A stretch of 64,000 nt of DNA. Source: Linum tenue (taxonomy: Eukaryota > Streptophyta > Magnoliopsida > Malpighiales > Linaceae). The DNA lies in contig CAMGYJ010000010.1 of NCBI GenBank assembly GCA_946122785.1, positions 16,405,467-16,469,466 of the forward strand. Reading direction: 5' to 3'. Within the stretch, counting starts at the first letter, position 1. Every line of letters begins with the position of its first letter. A program made the position numbers and the translations under genes. This document shows positions 9,094-20,910 of the stretch, piece after piece. Under the pieces are notes generated by a model. That model was not told the DNA's origin. It was given only the letters and a program-made list of their open reading frames with translations, and searched no databases.

Positions 9094-10426
9094 GGCTAAA
9101 TTACACGTTTAATCACTCAAATTATATAAATTTTTCACGTTTGTCACCCGATTTATTTTTCTTTCTTATTCGCCACTAACTTTACAAATTGTTTCACCGT
9201 TAGTCACCGGCCGTTACACTCCGTTAACTTTGTCCTACATGGCATTCAACTATAAAGTTTGATCGTTAACTAGATGACGTGAAAACTAAAAAAACTAAAA
9301 AAATTAAAAAAATAAATTTATTTTTCCACCTTAACATTTCAAATTTATCATATTAATTATTTAATAAAAATTAATAAATGACAAAAAATAATATGATAAT
9401 TAATTATTTTTTTATCATATTCTTGACGGACCACGAGAGGCGCCTTTCTAATTAATTAATTAATTAATTAATTATCATAATATGATAATTAATAAATGAC
9501 ACCCGATTTGGATTTGAATTTCCATTTCGATTTGGGTCTGACAGTTAGGGTTACACTATCGGCGGCGCCTTTCTTAGCGGAGCCGGAGGCTTTTGTGGCG
9601 CAACTGATGAGGGAATCAACGCGATGGTAGAACTGCCACTTCGACGGAGGTGGTTTGGCTTTCTCGACCTTGTACTTCTTCTTCAGCGTGTCTATTTGGT
9701 TTTTGCACTAGATGTCGGTCTTCTTCGGCCCATTGCTGCGCCGCGAGTTGACTTCGTCGGCGACTTCTTTCCATTCCTTCTGGCGGAGGTTTCCGCCTTT
9801 GACGCCAACGTAACGATCACCCTACGCCTCGATTAGTGACTCTGCGGCGCCTGCGCTCCAGCAGTCTTCCCGACCACAGTTGTTGCCGCCGCCGCCGCTG
9901 GTGCGAGATCGTGAGGTTGAGGGTTCCAATTTTTAAGAGGGGAAAAGGGAGTAGCAGAGAGATCAAGTTTGCTAAATGGCACTGGGTTTCCGAAGCAAGC
10001 AAGCAGGGGAGGCCAAGTTCCTTTGTCAATAGTAGCACTTTGGTGGAGTTGCCGTAGTGGCCGGCGGCGGGGGAGAGGAGGTTGAGGGGGAAGAGGAGTA
10101 GCGGAGTGGGATGGTGGTGAGGGTCATGATCATATTATTTTTTATTATTTATTAATTTTTCTTAAATACTTAATATGATAAATTTGAAATGATGAGGAGG
10201 AAAAACAAAATTAATTTATTTTTAATTTTTAAAATTTTTACGTCATCTAGTTAACGGTCAAAGTTTATAGTTGACTGCTACATATGACAAAATTAACAGA
10301 GTGTAACGGTGAGTGACTAACGGTGAAAAGATTCGTAAAATTAGTGGTGAATAAGAAACAAAAGTAATTCAAGCGGCAAACATGAAAGTTTTATATAATT
10401 TGAGTGACCAAACATGTAATTTAGCC
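9094..10426. mobile_element. Pack-MULE with captured trihelix gene fragment
   Basis: 1333-bp Mutator-like element. Its terminal inverted repeats are about 320 bp (9094 to about 9420 and about 10115 to 10426), starting GGCTAAATTAC at both ends. It is flanked by a perfect 10-bp direct repeat TGCAATGCAT (9084-9093 and 10427-10436). There is no transposase. The GC-rich interior carries a piece of a plant transcription factor gene in reverse orientation. It lies 24 bp from the hAT element at 8372-9070. Confidence 0.92.
9515..9872 (-). pseudogene. Captured trihelix transcription factor fragment
   Basis: On the minus strand one frame reads like the trihelix DNA-binding domain of the ASIL/ENAP type: REDCWSAGAAESLIEA, stop, [33 protein letters not shown], stop, [34 protein letters not shown]. 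Both stops are TAG where the family normally has tryptophan (EAWGDRY) and glutamine (DIQCKNRID), single-base changes. The rest of the gene is absent. The fragment sits antisense between the Pack-MULE repeats. Family assignment is from memory of the conserved domain; the two stops are read directly. Confidence 0.85.
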
Positions 10427-10436
10427 TGCAATGCAT

Positions 10437-10639
10437 AATACACAACTACGCATAAACTCTTCAATTTATGATGGTAAAGAGGAAAGTCGTGCAAATTTTG
10501 CTGATGCATATAAGCTAGGTGAAAGTTTTTCAGGTTGCAATCACACGGTTGACTGCTACTATCTGGTCAGTCAATGATACAACCAAGTTAAAATCTCCAG
10601 AGAGCGGCAGCTAGGCATTGTTGTGACAGAACTCCTCTT
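10437..10639. other. Intergenic, no recognised feature
   Basis: Short AT-rich spacer between the Pack-MULE and the 3' end of the second LINE. Nothing recognised. Confidence 0.5.
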
Positions 10640-13250
10640 TTTTTGGTAGAAAGGTTGACGCTATAGCGCCTAATTCGTATTAGTAATAGAACGACTTTGG
10701 GAAATCCCCATTACATCGTAGAAGAGCCATTGTCTAAGACCGGCGTCGTACACATCGAAAGAATGTGTACCAAAAGGAAAGCGGTGACCAACATTAGCAA
10801 GGTAGTCCGCCGCAACATTCATTTCTCTAAAAACATGAGAAATTTTAACATCCCAATCGAGGTTCAAAAGGACCCTAATGGATGCAGCAAGCAATCCATG
10901 TCTATGATCATCATCCTCCGAGCAGTTGATAATGGAAATGGCAGTTTTGGAGTCAAGGTTCAACTCCACTTTTCTGTGACCTTCTTCCCACGCAATCCTG
11001 AGGCCAACCACAGCAGCTTTAAGCTCAGCACAAGTGATCGAACAGTTGCCCAAATTACACACAAAGGCCTTGCTGCAGCGTCCAAGGTGATCACGCAGAA
11101 GACCCCCAGCAGCAGCTTCCCCAGTAGAGGTGTACACTGAGCCATCAGTTTGAATCTGAGTCCAGCCCTCCCTAGGTGGTTTCCAGGAGACCTGCTTCAC
11201 AGTGCATCCAGGGGAGTTTCCAATGACGTTTTCCTGATGCATTCCTGTGTTTGCTGTACAATGTTAAACCAGGCTTGTATTATGCAATAGAGCCCTTGAA
11301 TGTTGAAAGGTTTCCCTTCCATGGCAAGCTCATTCCGCTACTTCCAAAGATTCCAGCACACAATACCAAAATTGACACCACACTCCATGTCAGAGAGGTT
11401 GATCATCAACCAATCCTTGAAAGCTATGGTAGGAGAATTCATTTTCATCTTGTTCTTGAATTTAGCCCATGTCTGCTCTGCAGTAGGACATTCCTTCAGA
11501 ATGTGTTCAATGGATTCCTCCACATCCTTGCAAAAGCTGCAGTTCTTGTTGTCAGTCAGCTTTCTCTTCGCACGTTCCTTGTTGGTCATTAGGAGATTAT
11601 GCAACACCAGCCACAGAAAATGCTTAATTCTGCTAGGCCCCTTCCATCTCCAGAGCTTAATTCACTTATGATCCTCATCAATCTCTTCCAGCCTTGCAGC
11701 AAGCGCATAGGCAGATTTGAGTCTGAATCTTCCATCCAGTTCCAGCGCCCATAACATCTTATCATCTCCAGTTTGTGCATTTGGAGCTTCCATGCCTGCA
11801 ATCAGATGAAGGATATCATCAGGAAAAAGGGGATTCAATTTGCCCCAGTCCCACTCACCTTCTTCATTCACCCAGTCCGCAACAGAGGAGTCTTTCTCTT
11901 GAACAGACTGTCCCTCCAACAGGAAGTCCTCAAGCTTTATGTCACAGTCGAGCCAGGGGTGTGTCCAGAAGCTGGTAGTGTCACCACTCCTTATGCTCCA
12001 GCAGCAACCACTTTTCATCAAAGGCATTGCTTTCACAATTGCCTTCCACAAGCTCGAGTGGTTGCTCTTCTTCATAGAGGTAATGACACCCTCCTTGTGC
12101 TTGAAGTACTTCCCTTGGAGAACCTGCACCCAAAGCTATTTTCATTGTTAAGAATTTGCCACGCCAGCTTGATCATGTATGACATGTTCAAGTTGCGAGC
12201 AGAACGAAGTCCAAGTCCCCCCTGACTTTTGGGCTTGCACACAATACTCCATGATAAAAGGTGGGTTTTCTTCCTCCCTTCCTGTCCACCCCAAACAAAC
12301 ATCCTTATTTTCCTGTCAATTTCATCACACACGGCAACAGGGAGAGGTGAGGTTTGCATTGCATAATTTGAGATAGCATTTAACACAACCAAAGCTAGAG
12401 TAACTCTCCCAGCAAGGGAGAGTGTCTTAGCCTTCCAGGCAGTGAGCTTGTTGTCAATTTTTTCCAAAATGAATCTTTAGGTGCTTTTGGTGATTCTACC
12501 ATGGATGACAGGCATGCCAAGGTATCTCCCTAGGTCTTGTGTTTCTTGAATACCAAGTCTAGAACACACCTCACCCCTAGTAGCTCTAGTCGTGTTCTTG
12601 GAAAAAAATATTATGGATTTCTCCTTACTGATGAGCTCACCAGAAGCCAAGCAAAACCTCTCCATACAAGACATGACAACCTCAGCATGTTTAGAATTGG
12701 CTTCATGGGTTTCCAATTTTCATTCTTAACCTCACTAAGGATACAATGGCTAAGTCTTTCAATGCACAAGGTAAAAAGATAGGGGGAAAGAGGTCATCCT
12801 TGTCTAAGGCCTCTAGAGGGTTTGAAACTCTCGGTTTCCCCCCATTCCAAAGAACCTGGAACCTGGTAGAAGTGACACAAGCCATGATGAGGGAGATGCA
12901 TTCATTAGGCAGGTGAGCTTCATTCAGCGTGTCCTCCAGAAATTGCCAGTCAATCCTATCATAGGCTTTGGCCAAATCAATTTTGAGCAGCATGTTCCCT
13001 TTCCTTCCTGATTTCTTGGACATAGAGTGTACAGTCTCCTGCAAAATAATAATATTGTCAGTGATGTGGCGTTCGGGCACAAAGCTTGACTGATTAGGAT
13101 GAACAAGGTCAGCCATAAGGTTCTTCAGCTTGTTAGCAATCCTCTTAACCACCACCTTGTACGCCAAATTACATAGGCTAATAGGTCTGAATTGATTCAT
13201 AGAACAAGGTCCTTCCACTTTAGGAATCAGAGCCAGGAGGGTTTCATGTG
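10633..13250 (-). mobile_element. 5'-truncated LINE (L1-type), minus strand
   Basis: Second L1-type non-LTR element, opposite in strand to the first. A short T run at about 10633-10641 (poly-A on the minus strand) marks the 3' end. The 5' end stops within the reverse transcriptase, at ETLLALIPKVEG near 13250, so ORF1 and endonuclease are missing. The two LINEs differ clearly in sequence and are separate insertions. Confidence 0.85.
10670..13250 (-). pseudogene. LINE ORF2 remnant: RT, zf-RVT, RNase H
   Basis: Read on the minus strand from 13250 downward. The reverse transcriptase comes first (NQFRPISLCNLAYKVVVKRI, NQSSFVPERHITDN, motif A KIDLAKAYDRIDW). Next are connection segments (IRMFVWGG, QGGLGLRSARNLN), a zinc-binding domain (CSFCKDVEESIEHILKECP) and an RNase H domain (TDGSV, TCAELKAAVVGLRIAWEEG, LNLDSKTAISII) ending at 10670. 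It is split over at least six frames. Around 12700 the frame jumps from KIGNP/NWKPM-type text directly into SKHAEVVMSCMERF, so the segment that normally carries the catalytic FADD box is gone. Non-functional. Confidence 0.87.
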
Positions 13251-13516
13251 GGAAAGACCATGTATCAAGTGGAGAAGCTCATCAAAATGAATTATGAATT
13301 CATTTAGTCTCCAGAGGAGAACCTGGAAAATGAGATCAAATTTTGATTTGGATCTCTACTTGAGGATTCAGCAAACATAATAGTTCATAATGATCAGGAC
13401 CCGAGGCATATAGGCGAGTTGAAGGAGTCTCAAATATTTCCTGATTTTCATTTTCATTTTCTAAATTAATCGATTTCAATTAATGTGTGTATATTTTAAT
13501 TTCTATTATGATTGTG
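13251..13516. other. Intergenic, no recognised feature
   Basis: AT-rich spacer between the LINE and the Mutator-like element. Nothing recognised. Confidence 0.5.
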
Positions 13517-13682
13517 GGTTAATTCCCTAAATATAGTATTTTGTTATTTACCATCAATATAGTGAATTTAAAAGTATTTACATGAATATTGTGTTTTGAA
13601 GGGGTAAGGCAGAGACGGCGCCTGAGACTCATAATTTTGTGTTTTGAAGGGGGAAAGCAGCGACGGCGCCCGAGACTCAGGT

Positions 13683-13726
13683 TTTGGCGCTATTTGAAAT
13701 TTTCGAAAATTTCAAATAGCGCCAAA
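13683..13726. repeat. Perfect 44-bp palindrome
   Basis: Two 22-bp arms with no spacer, centred between 13704 and 13705; the left arm starts TTTGGCGCTATTTG. The first mismatch is at the next pair outward (13682 and 13727). It lies in the left subterminal region of the Mutator-like element, next to repeated GCGCC(T/C)GAGACTC motifs. It could form a cruciform or be a symmetric protein-binding site. Confidence 0.95.
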
Positions 13727-13995
13727 GCCTGAGACTCATGCGTCGTCGCTAGCTTCTTTTTCTTTCTTATCCCCTTTCTCGCCACTCCCTCTCGCTAGAA
13801 CCACACACCACAAACCCCACCCTCCCCTCCCTCCTCCCTCACCTCCTCCAACCCAGCGCCGACAGCGCCGACCCCAAGGGAAAGAGCGCCGACGCCGAGA
13901 AGAAGCAGGCGCCGCCTCAGTCTCAGGCGGCCGCGCTCACTGCCCGACGAAGGCGTCAAATCCAGAGCGCCGTCGCAGATCTGCTTCTCCCCGCC

Positions 13996-16632
13996 ATGTC
14001 CGACGAGGACGAGCAGCAGGCGCCCGGCAGAGGAAGGGGCAGAGGGCGGCGAGGGCGTCGTGGCGGCGGCGGCGAACGCTACAGGAGTATGTGTGGCGGT
14101 GGCCGGATTCTCGCCGGCGGCGACAAATTTTTTTATGTTCTAATTTTTTTTCCCCAGTTCCTAGGCTTATGGATCCTTGTTCGATGAGACCACCACCTGC
14201 GAAAATCGATACAGCTCCAGTGAATCCGGAACTTCTTTGGGGGCATGGTCACCATCGTATTGACGCAGTTTGGGCAAACGAGGTAAGTTTTCAAACTATT
14301 TCTATAGTTTTTTATTAGCTGAATAATAAAATAGAATAGAATTAAATTAAATTATGAATAGAATTAGATTAAATTACGAGTAGTATTAGAATATTTAGAT
14401 ATATAAATATAAATATTAGGTGAATTGAATTAATATAAGTTTTGTGCATTAATTATAGGCTGGTGATCGATCTTACCACATTCGTCATACGGGCAATTTA
14501 GTGCGATACCATCCACTTTACCTGCCATATCTCGCCGATGCGTGCTTGTCTAGTGTTCTGCCACTAGCTCCTCTTACCGGTGATCCGGGTTTGATTACTG
14601 CGCTCGTAGAGCGTTGGCAACCCGAGACATCGACCTTCCGCATGTCGTTCGGTGAGGTGACAATCACCCAAGAGGACGTTGCGACACTGACCGGTCTAGC
14701 GATCGACGGTGATGTCGTTGTAGTAGACATACCAGACGAGGACTGGTCGGCTATGTGTCTTCGACTATTAGGACGGGCTCCTACTGATCTTGGTGGCGGT
14801 GTCATCCGGATTGCTTGGCTCAGGGAGACTTTCGATGAGCTGCCGCTTTCTGCATCACCCCAGACGATAGAGCGGTTTGCAAGAGCGTATGCGTTGTCTC
14901 TGATGGGGGGTGTCTTGTTCTCCGATCGGTCTGGAGGTTCAGTTCACCTGTAGTACCTACTTTTGGTGGAGTATTGGCACAGAGCGGGGAGGTTTGCTTG
15001 GGGAGTAGTTGTGTTATCCTACTTGTACCGTGAGATGGGTAGATCGGCGCTGCAGATGACGGCATCTTCTTCACTGGGTGGTGACTTTGGTGGATGGTCC
15101 GCCTTGCTGATGATCTGAACGTGGGAGCGGGTGCGCAGATTACTCAGGACGCAGTGCCACGTGGCCTTCGATGGCTTCCGGCCCACACCCGTCGGCATGG
15201 AGATCAGTTCTACCTGTACAAGCTGTGGTTTGACGAGTGCACGACATTCGTGGTTAGTATATAACATTTCGTTTTATAGAATAGTTTTAATTGATTTGTT
15301 ATAGATTTAGGAGTAATTATGTGACCAATCCTTGTGTGCAGTGGCGTCCGTACTTTCATAGAGGTCAGGACTACAACGGTACTGTGATCTAGTCCAACAC
15401 GTTTCGAGCAGTAGTTTCGCTGATCTGCTTCTCATCGCAGATGTGGCATCATCCAGATCGTGTGCTCGGACAGTTTGGGATGATTCAGGACCGGCCTCAT
15501 CCTCCACATTCCGCGGCTAAGATTAGTTTTTTTCTTCGTCAGGGACAGCATGGGCCATCACGTGGCCAGTAGCTCATACAGGCAGCCAGCGAGTCGATTG
15601 AGTTGTGGAAACGTCGACATGAGTTCATCGCACGGACGAGCTACAGTGACGTACCTTTAGCTTACCACTCGGAGCATCGAGAGTGGTATAGAGATGTCAC
15701 TAGACGTTCAGGCACACGGAGAGTTACTGCACTGAATGCAGCGGTGAGTCTTTTATTAATTAAAATTTGCATTTTAATTGTTTTTATATGTGTAGAATTA
15801 CTGATATTTTACATTTAATTTGCAGTACGACTGCATGGAGTCCGTTGAGCAGGGTTTACGTGATCGGATGAGAGCAAGAGGGCTGTCCAATGACCAGATG
15901 GCGGAGTTTGCTTACCAGTTGGCGGCAGGGGTTACAGTTTTAGGTTTTAGTGATCGTCGGCATCCTGATACAGAGCCGATACAACGGTATCCTGATGAGT
16001 GCAGTTTAGCCATCTGGCCAGATCGTAGGGCTCAGCCATCGGACTGGGGCGTGCCACCACCACAGTTCACAGAGGAGCCCAGGAGGAGGAGACAACGACG
16101 TGAGCAGCGTGACGTACCTCGAGGAGTGATGCACTCAGATCGTCAGCCAGTCAGACCTACTTCGACCTTCACCTTCCACCAGCCTTCTCAGCCACCGTTT
16201 CAGCCGAGCGCTTTTACCGGATTTGAGGAAGGCACCTGTTCTAGCCCTCAGTTTCAGCCACCGGAGGATAGCTTTCACACACCGCAGCATACTACGATGG
16301 GAAGTGGACACATGGGATCAGGTAGTGCAACCGTGCCACATTTGGACGTCGATGAGTGGGAGCGTCTAGGTGAGCAGGTTCAGTCTCAGGCGGCCTTCCA
16401 GACATCTCAGTGGGCATATGAGCAGCAGCGACGAGAGGGTGCATCAGATGAGCAGGTTCAGTCTCAGGTGGATAATATGTTCGTCACACAGGATCAGGAT
16501 GATGTGACGGAGAGAGATGATCAGTTGCCTCCACGAGACAGGAGGCCAGCGAGGTGTGGTACTGGCGGCCATCTAGTGGCAGAGCACGGTGGTCGTCGTG
16601 GTGGTCGGCGTGGTGGTCATGGGGGTCGTTAG
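13996..16632 (+). pseudogene. Plant mobile domain (PMD) gene of the MULE, decayed
   Basis: Multi-exon gene related to MAIN/MAIL1-type plant mobile domain proteins. An Arg/Gly-rich start (13996) precedes an exon ending near 14283 (PVNPELLWGHGHHRIDAVWA) and the main PMD exon from about 14459 (YHPLYLPYLADACLSSVLPL, ITALVERWQPETSTFRM, GEVTITQEDVATLTGLAIDG). Further exons start at about 15342 and 15825, and the C-terminus is Arg/Gln-rich. Premature stops occur after SGGSVHL (14951), in LLMI-stop-TWERV (about 15117), in GTVI-stop-SNTF (about 15390) and in RGQ-stop-LIQ (about 15571). There is a frameshift after TWERV near 15130. Known PMD genes inside MULEs are common in plants; their role there is not settled. 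Not functional as read. Confidence 0.8.
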
Positions 16633-16916
16633 TGTATTTATGTACTTCTTTGAGATATTTATTATTATTATGTTCTTTGTGACTATGTATTATTATTATG
16701 TACTTCTTTGAGACTATTTATTATTATGTACTTATTTGGGACTATTTTTAATTTCATGCGGACTAATTCATGTTAGTGCTATTGTCTAAATGGAAACTTT
16801 AAATATAAAACCAACAAACATCAACAACTAGTTCAGTTCATAAAAGTCCAAACAACAACAACTTCTGCAAGGTAAATCGAAAGAAAAACAACAACTGCTA
16901 CATTCGAACAAACTTC

Positions 16917-19598
16917 TCAGCCACGTCTATTCCCTCTACTTCCTCTGCTACCACCTCTCACACTTCGTTGGCCACCACTCCCTCTTCAATTGCTCCCACT
17001 CCCACTTGCTTGGCCACCACAGGTTGATGCATTATGTCCCGCTTGGTTACAGTTGCTACACACTTGTTGTGATGAACCCTCCCTTGGCCAATCCACCTCG
17101 TTGTGAATTCGTGTGGATCTTGGCCTCCCCGGCTTTCTAATCATGTCCAGATTAGGGTGGAGAGTAGGGTCATTATGCTTCTTCCAACCCTTAGGTTTAC
17201 CAAGAGGAGTGAAACTTGTCCCATAACAAGCCAACACTGTTTGAAGCTAGTAGACGTCGTTTACAAACCTATATGGATTCACCCCCATTCGGTTGCAAGC
17301 TGCAATGGCATGAGAGCAAGGAATTTTATTTCCTTGAAATTTCCCACAAGTGCAAATCCCCGTCGGGTTGGGGTCGTCAAAGTGCACTGTGAGTGTGTTT
17401 GACCCCGTCAAGTTGAAATTGTTGGGAGGAGTCTGAACTACATAGATGCCTTGACGTCGATCCATCTCCGACACGGAATGTCCAACTGCCTTTTGTCTCC
17501 ACGACTTCATCAGCTCCTCGCACTTGGTGGAATACTGTTGTGCACCACTTCTAATTTCTGCTCCCGTCTCCAACCTCATCTTATCGAATTTCTCCACCAA
17601 TCGCTAATAGGTATGTTGCACAAGAGAAGCTATAGGAAGTGCACGAATACCTTTGAAAACACCATTGATGCTTTCTGCCATGTTGGATGTCAGGATAGAC
17701 CAACGACGCCCACCATTGTAGTTATCATGTGCTAAACTCCAACGAATTTGATTTTTGTCGACCCAGTTATCACATGAAATATTTCTATCAGTGGCCACCT
17801 TCTTAAATTGCTTAACTTGACGATCGAACTTCTCCAAGCGTTTTTCTCCGGCTAACAAAATAAACAACCACACGGGTTAGATAAATTCATGACAAAATTA
17901 CATTAAAATAAATAACAAAATTAAATGAAGAAGGCTTACCGACTCGAAATAGTTGCTTATACATAATTCTGCTTTTAGTCTTCCTTTTCAAATTGCTTGC
18001 ATAGTGTCGCATGCACCACCTCCACTCTCAACCTCTTCCGATGTTATTCATGGCTTCATAGAGTCCTGCATGTCTATCTGAGATGATGCAGACATCATTT
18101 CGGTCAGTCAAACCCTGAACGTGACTTATGAACCATGGCCAACTATCAGTATTCTCACTCTCCACTATGACAAATGCAATTGGAAAAATCTTCTTCCGGC
18201 CATCAAATTAGCTCGCCATGAGTAGCACTCCTTTATACTTCCCAGTAAGAAATGTTCCATCAACAACCATGACGTCTGGACAATTCTTGAATCCATCTAT
18301 ACAAGGTCCATAAGCCCAAAATACTCGCTGAAATATGGAATGACTTGGTTGAGTCGAAGGAACTCTTACCCAATCAATCACCGATGTTGGCATTTTTCTC
18401 TTGACCACCGCAAGAATGTTTGCAAAATATCGTAGGATACTTCCCAATTTTCATGCAACTTCTCCAATGCTCTTTGTTTCCCATACCAAGTCTTCTTGTA
18501 AGTAACTTGCATATTAAACTTATCTTTCAACTCGGTCTACACAGTTAGAACACTCAAATTTGGTTGAGCACGTACCAAGTGTTTCACGGACTCAGATATA
18601 ACGTCGACATCAAGATGGCAATGATCTGTCGGTTGAGTCGTACTGCTACAAGTATGCACCAACTCGGCCTTTCTCACGATCCAATCGCCTCCCACATCTC
18701 GACATCCAAACCGCACCATCCAAGGACATTTGTCCTCCTTGTGCATCAAACATCTGATCTTCCATATTGAAGGTGACGACTCCACCACGTTATACTGAAA
18801 GTTGCGTTGTAGTGCATAGTGTTTAATCGCCACCTGTGCAGCTTGTTTCGAGTGAAATATTTGCCCCTTGTAGAATTCTCCATCAAAACCACCAACAATA
18901 GGCATTGGAATTACGCCATATGAATCAGCATATGATAATTCCTCATCCTCTTCATTACCCTGCAAGTAAAAATATGGAGGATAATTAGGTTGTTCTCCTT
19001 CCTCCCCGTCGTCGTCGTCGTCCTCCTCCTCATCCTCCTCCTCTTCCTCCTCCTCCTCATCATCGTCTTCCTCCTCTCCGTCATCACCGTCATCATAGTC
19101 ATGATCGAATGGCATGCTCCATGCGTCATCTTCTTCCTCTCCACCCCGATCCTCACTGAGCTCAGCAATGTATCTCAGCTCCCAAACAATAAGGATTTTG
19201 TGCCATAAAATTCCAAAGCACATTTAAGCTATCATCATCGACAATAGGCATTGCATAATGAAATAAAACACCATTCTGCCATTCTGGAAGACAGTAAGTG
19301 AAACCTGTAATCACAACACTATCTTGTATTGTTTCGTCTCTATGTCGTATTCTCCGAATTAGATTATCACAAAGTTTCTGATAGTTCACCCTAGATGAAA
19401 TAGTCATCTGAAAACTTACACCACCAACGAAATGGACACCCAAATTGTCCTCTACTTTCTCTTATTTCCACCGAACAGCTAGTTCAAATCTTCTAAAACC
19501 ACTACATAGAAAACAAACTCACTAATTACTAACTGGACAAAATCATTATGAAGAATACATTAAGAAAATAAATACGTCTCTTACCTATTATAAGCCAT
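16917..19598 (-). pseudogene. mudrA-type MULE transposase, decayed
   Basis: Minus strand. A short first exon MAYN (19598) leads to an N-terminal region (QDSVVITGFTYCLPEW, FHYAMPIVDDDSLNVLWN) and a very acidic linker (about 19000-19130). The transposase DNA-binding region follows (KGQIFHSKQAAQVAIKHYAL), then the MULE catalytic domain with acidic residues in VVDGTFLTGKYKGVLL and SDRHAGLYEA. It ends with a SWIM zinc finger (CTCGKFQGNKIPCSHAI) and a CCHC knuckle (CSNCNQAGHNASTC). The frame shifts near 19165, and in-frame stops occur after PNLSVLTV, KGVLLMAS, LVQHTY, RFVNDVY and GSGSN, among others. Several are single-step changes from Trp or Gln codons. It is therefore a dead transposase, convergent with the PMD gene. 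Confidence 0.83.
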
Positions 19599-19957
19599 CT
19601 TCCCAGCAACCAGACAGCACCACCAGAGCTTCTTTCGAAACTTCTTTCAGTTTTTTGGTGGTGAAGAACCGAAAGAAAGGTGGAGTATATATGGTGATGG
19701 TGGTGCTGGAGTGGAAGAAAAGAAGGCAGCGACGACGCCTCAGTCTGGGGCGCCGCCGCTTTTGCTTTTCTTCAAGCGCCAAAGCCCCAGTCTCGGGCAC
19801 CACCGCTGGATTTTATTCAAAAAACAGCACCTAGCGGCAGCGCCTGAGTCCAAGGCTTTAGTGCTTTCAACATACCAAAAAACACAATATTCTTGTAAAT
19901 AGTTTTTAAACCACTATATTCGTGGTAAATAAAAAAACAATATTTAGGGAATTAACC

Positions 19958-20910
19958 TTTCAATTCGTACTTTTTTGGATTTTAAAGTTGTCCTTATCAT
20001 TCTTTTAAATTAAATAAATATATTTTTTAATTTTTCAAAAATTGTAGCAACGTGTGTTCACCACGTGGGGCCGCGGCTAGCGACGTTCACTCGGCACGTG
20101 TCACCATAGCTGGCGACGCGTGATTGGCACGTTCGGTCAAGGCCGACGACGCTCGTTCGTCACATATGGCCGTGTCAAGCGACACGTTTTCCTTAAGTAC
20201 AATCGTGGTCGACGGCTCGTGTTCGGTACGTCACCAGTGATCTCCGGCAAGAAAGGCGATGGTGGACTGATGACAATGGTCGAAGATGGTGACAAGTGAC
20301 GACTGATGATGGCTTCCGATGACAGTGGTCGACCAACGAGGGTTGTCGGCAATGATTTCCAATGACGGTGACCAGCAGAAAGAGATCGTTTGGAGAGTTT
20401 ATTTGGAAATAGAGAAGAATTTTTTGTTGTTAAGGATATTTAAGTGAATTTAATTTTTAGGGGTACAAATAAATTTATTCAGGGCACATCTCGAGTAAAA
20501 ACCTCTAGACAACAGATTAAGAGGGTTGCCCAATAATACTTATCTTCTTCCTCTTTTCCCTTCGTATTGCACATTAAAATTACAGCTCTGTACCAACGAA
20601 TTTTCCTCACCCCAAAAATTGAAACCAAAGTGCGGTCCAAACCCCACATTTTTATCCAATCCCTACATGTTATAGAAAAAAGATACAACAACCGAACCCA
20701 GCCCACCAAAATTCTCCGGAAAAAAATTGGAGAATTAAATGATACACCCCCATTTGACTTCCCTGTCAAACGAATCAAGAAACCCTTTTGCCCCTCACCG
20801 GTATGGAAACCTGACTAGAAAAGAAAACCCCACAAAATCAAAACCCAAAATCCTTTCTTGTTGCTTCTCCTCCTCTCTCCCCATGGTAACAGCCTATGCC
20901 AGACCCACAT
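19958..20910. other. Spacer and probable 3' untranslated region of MOS14
   Basis: No gene recognised from 19958 to about 20450. That stretch is GC-richer around 20040-20380 and contains two CACGTG cores (about 20064 and 20096). The last few hundred bases before 20911 should hold the 3' untranslated region of the minus-strand MOS14 gene. I cannot place the polyadenylation site. Confidence 0.5.

Larger units (their letters stand above)
13517..19957. mobile_element. Mutator-like element with PMD and mudrA genes
   Basis: 6.4-kb element. Inverted ends start GGTTAATTCCCTAAATA at 13517 and match the complement ending at 19957 over about 90 bp. Inner subterminal regions also share motifs such as GCAGCGACGGCGCC and CTGAGACTC in opposite orientation (13605-13745 and about 19715-19850). 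It carries two convergent genes: a plant-mobile-domain gene on plus (13996-16632) and a mudrA-type transposase on minus (16917-19598). Both are broken by nonsense changes, so the copy is no longer autonomous. I did not find a convincing target-site duplication, so the exact outer ends are less certain than for the other MULEs here. Confidence 0.85.

Noticed and set aside
11251..12782. Plus-strand frames of 80-150 codons across the second LINE
   Set aside because: They are shadows of the minus-strand reverse transcriptase and RNase H reading frames.
13440..13516. Target-site duplication for the PMD MULE
   Set aside because: TTTCAATT occurs near both ends, but about 40 bp away from the left inverted repeat, so it is not a flanking duplication.
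18990..19208. Hydrophobic plus-strand frame resembling a membrane peptide
   Set aside because: It is the complement of the Asp/Glu-rich linker of the minus-strand transposase.
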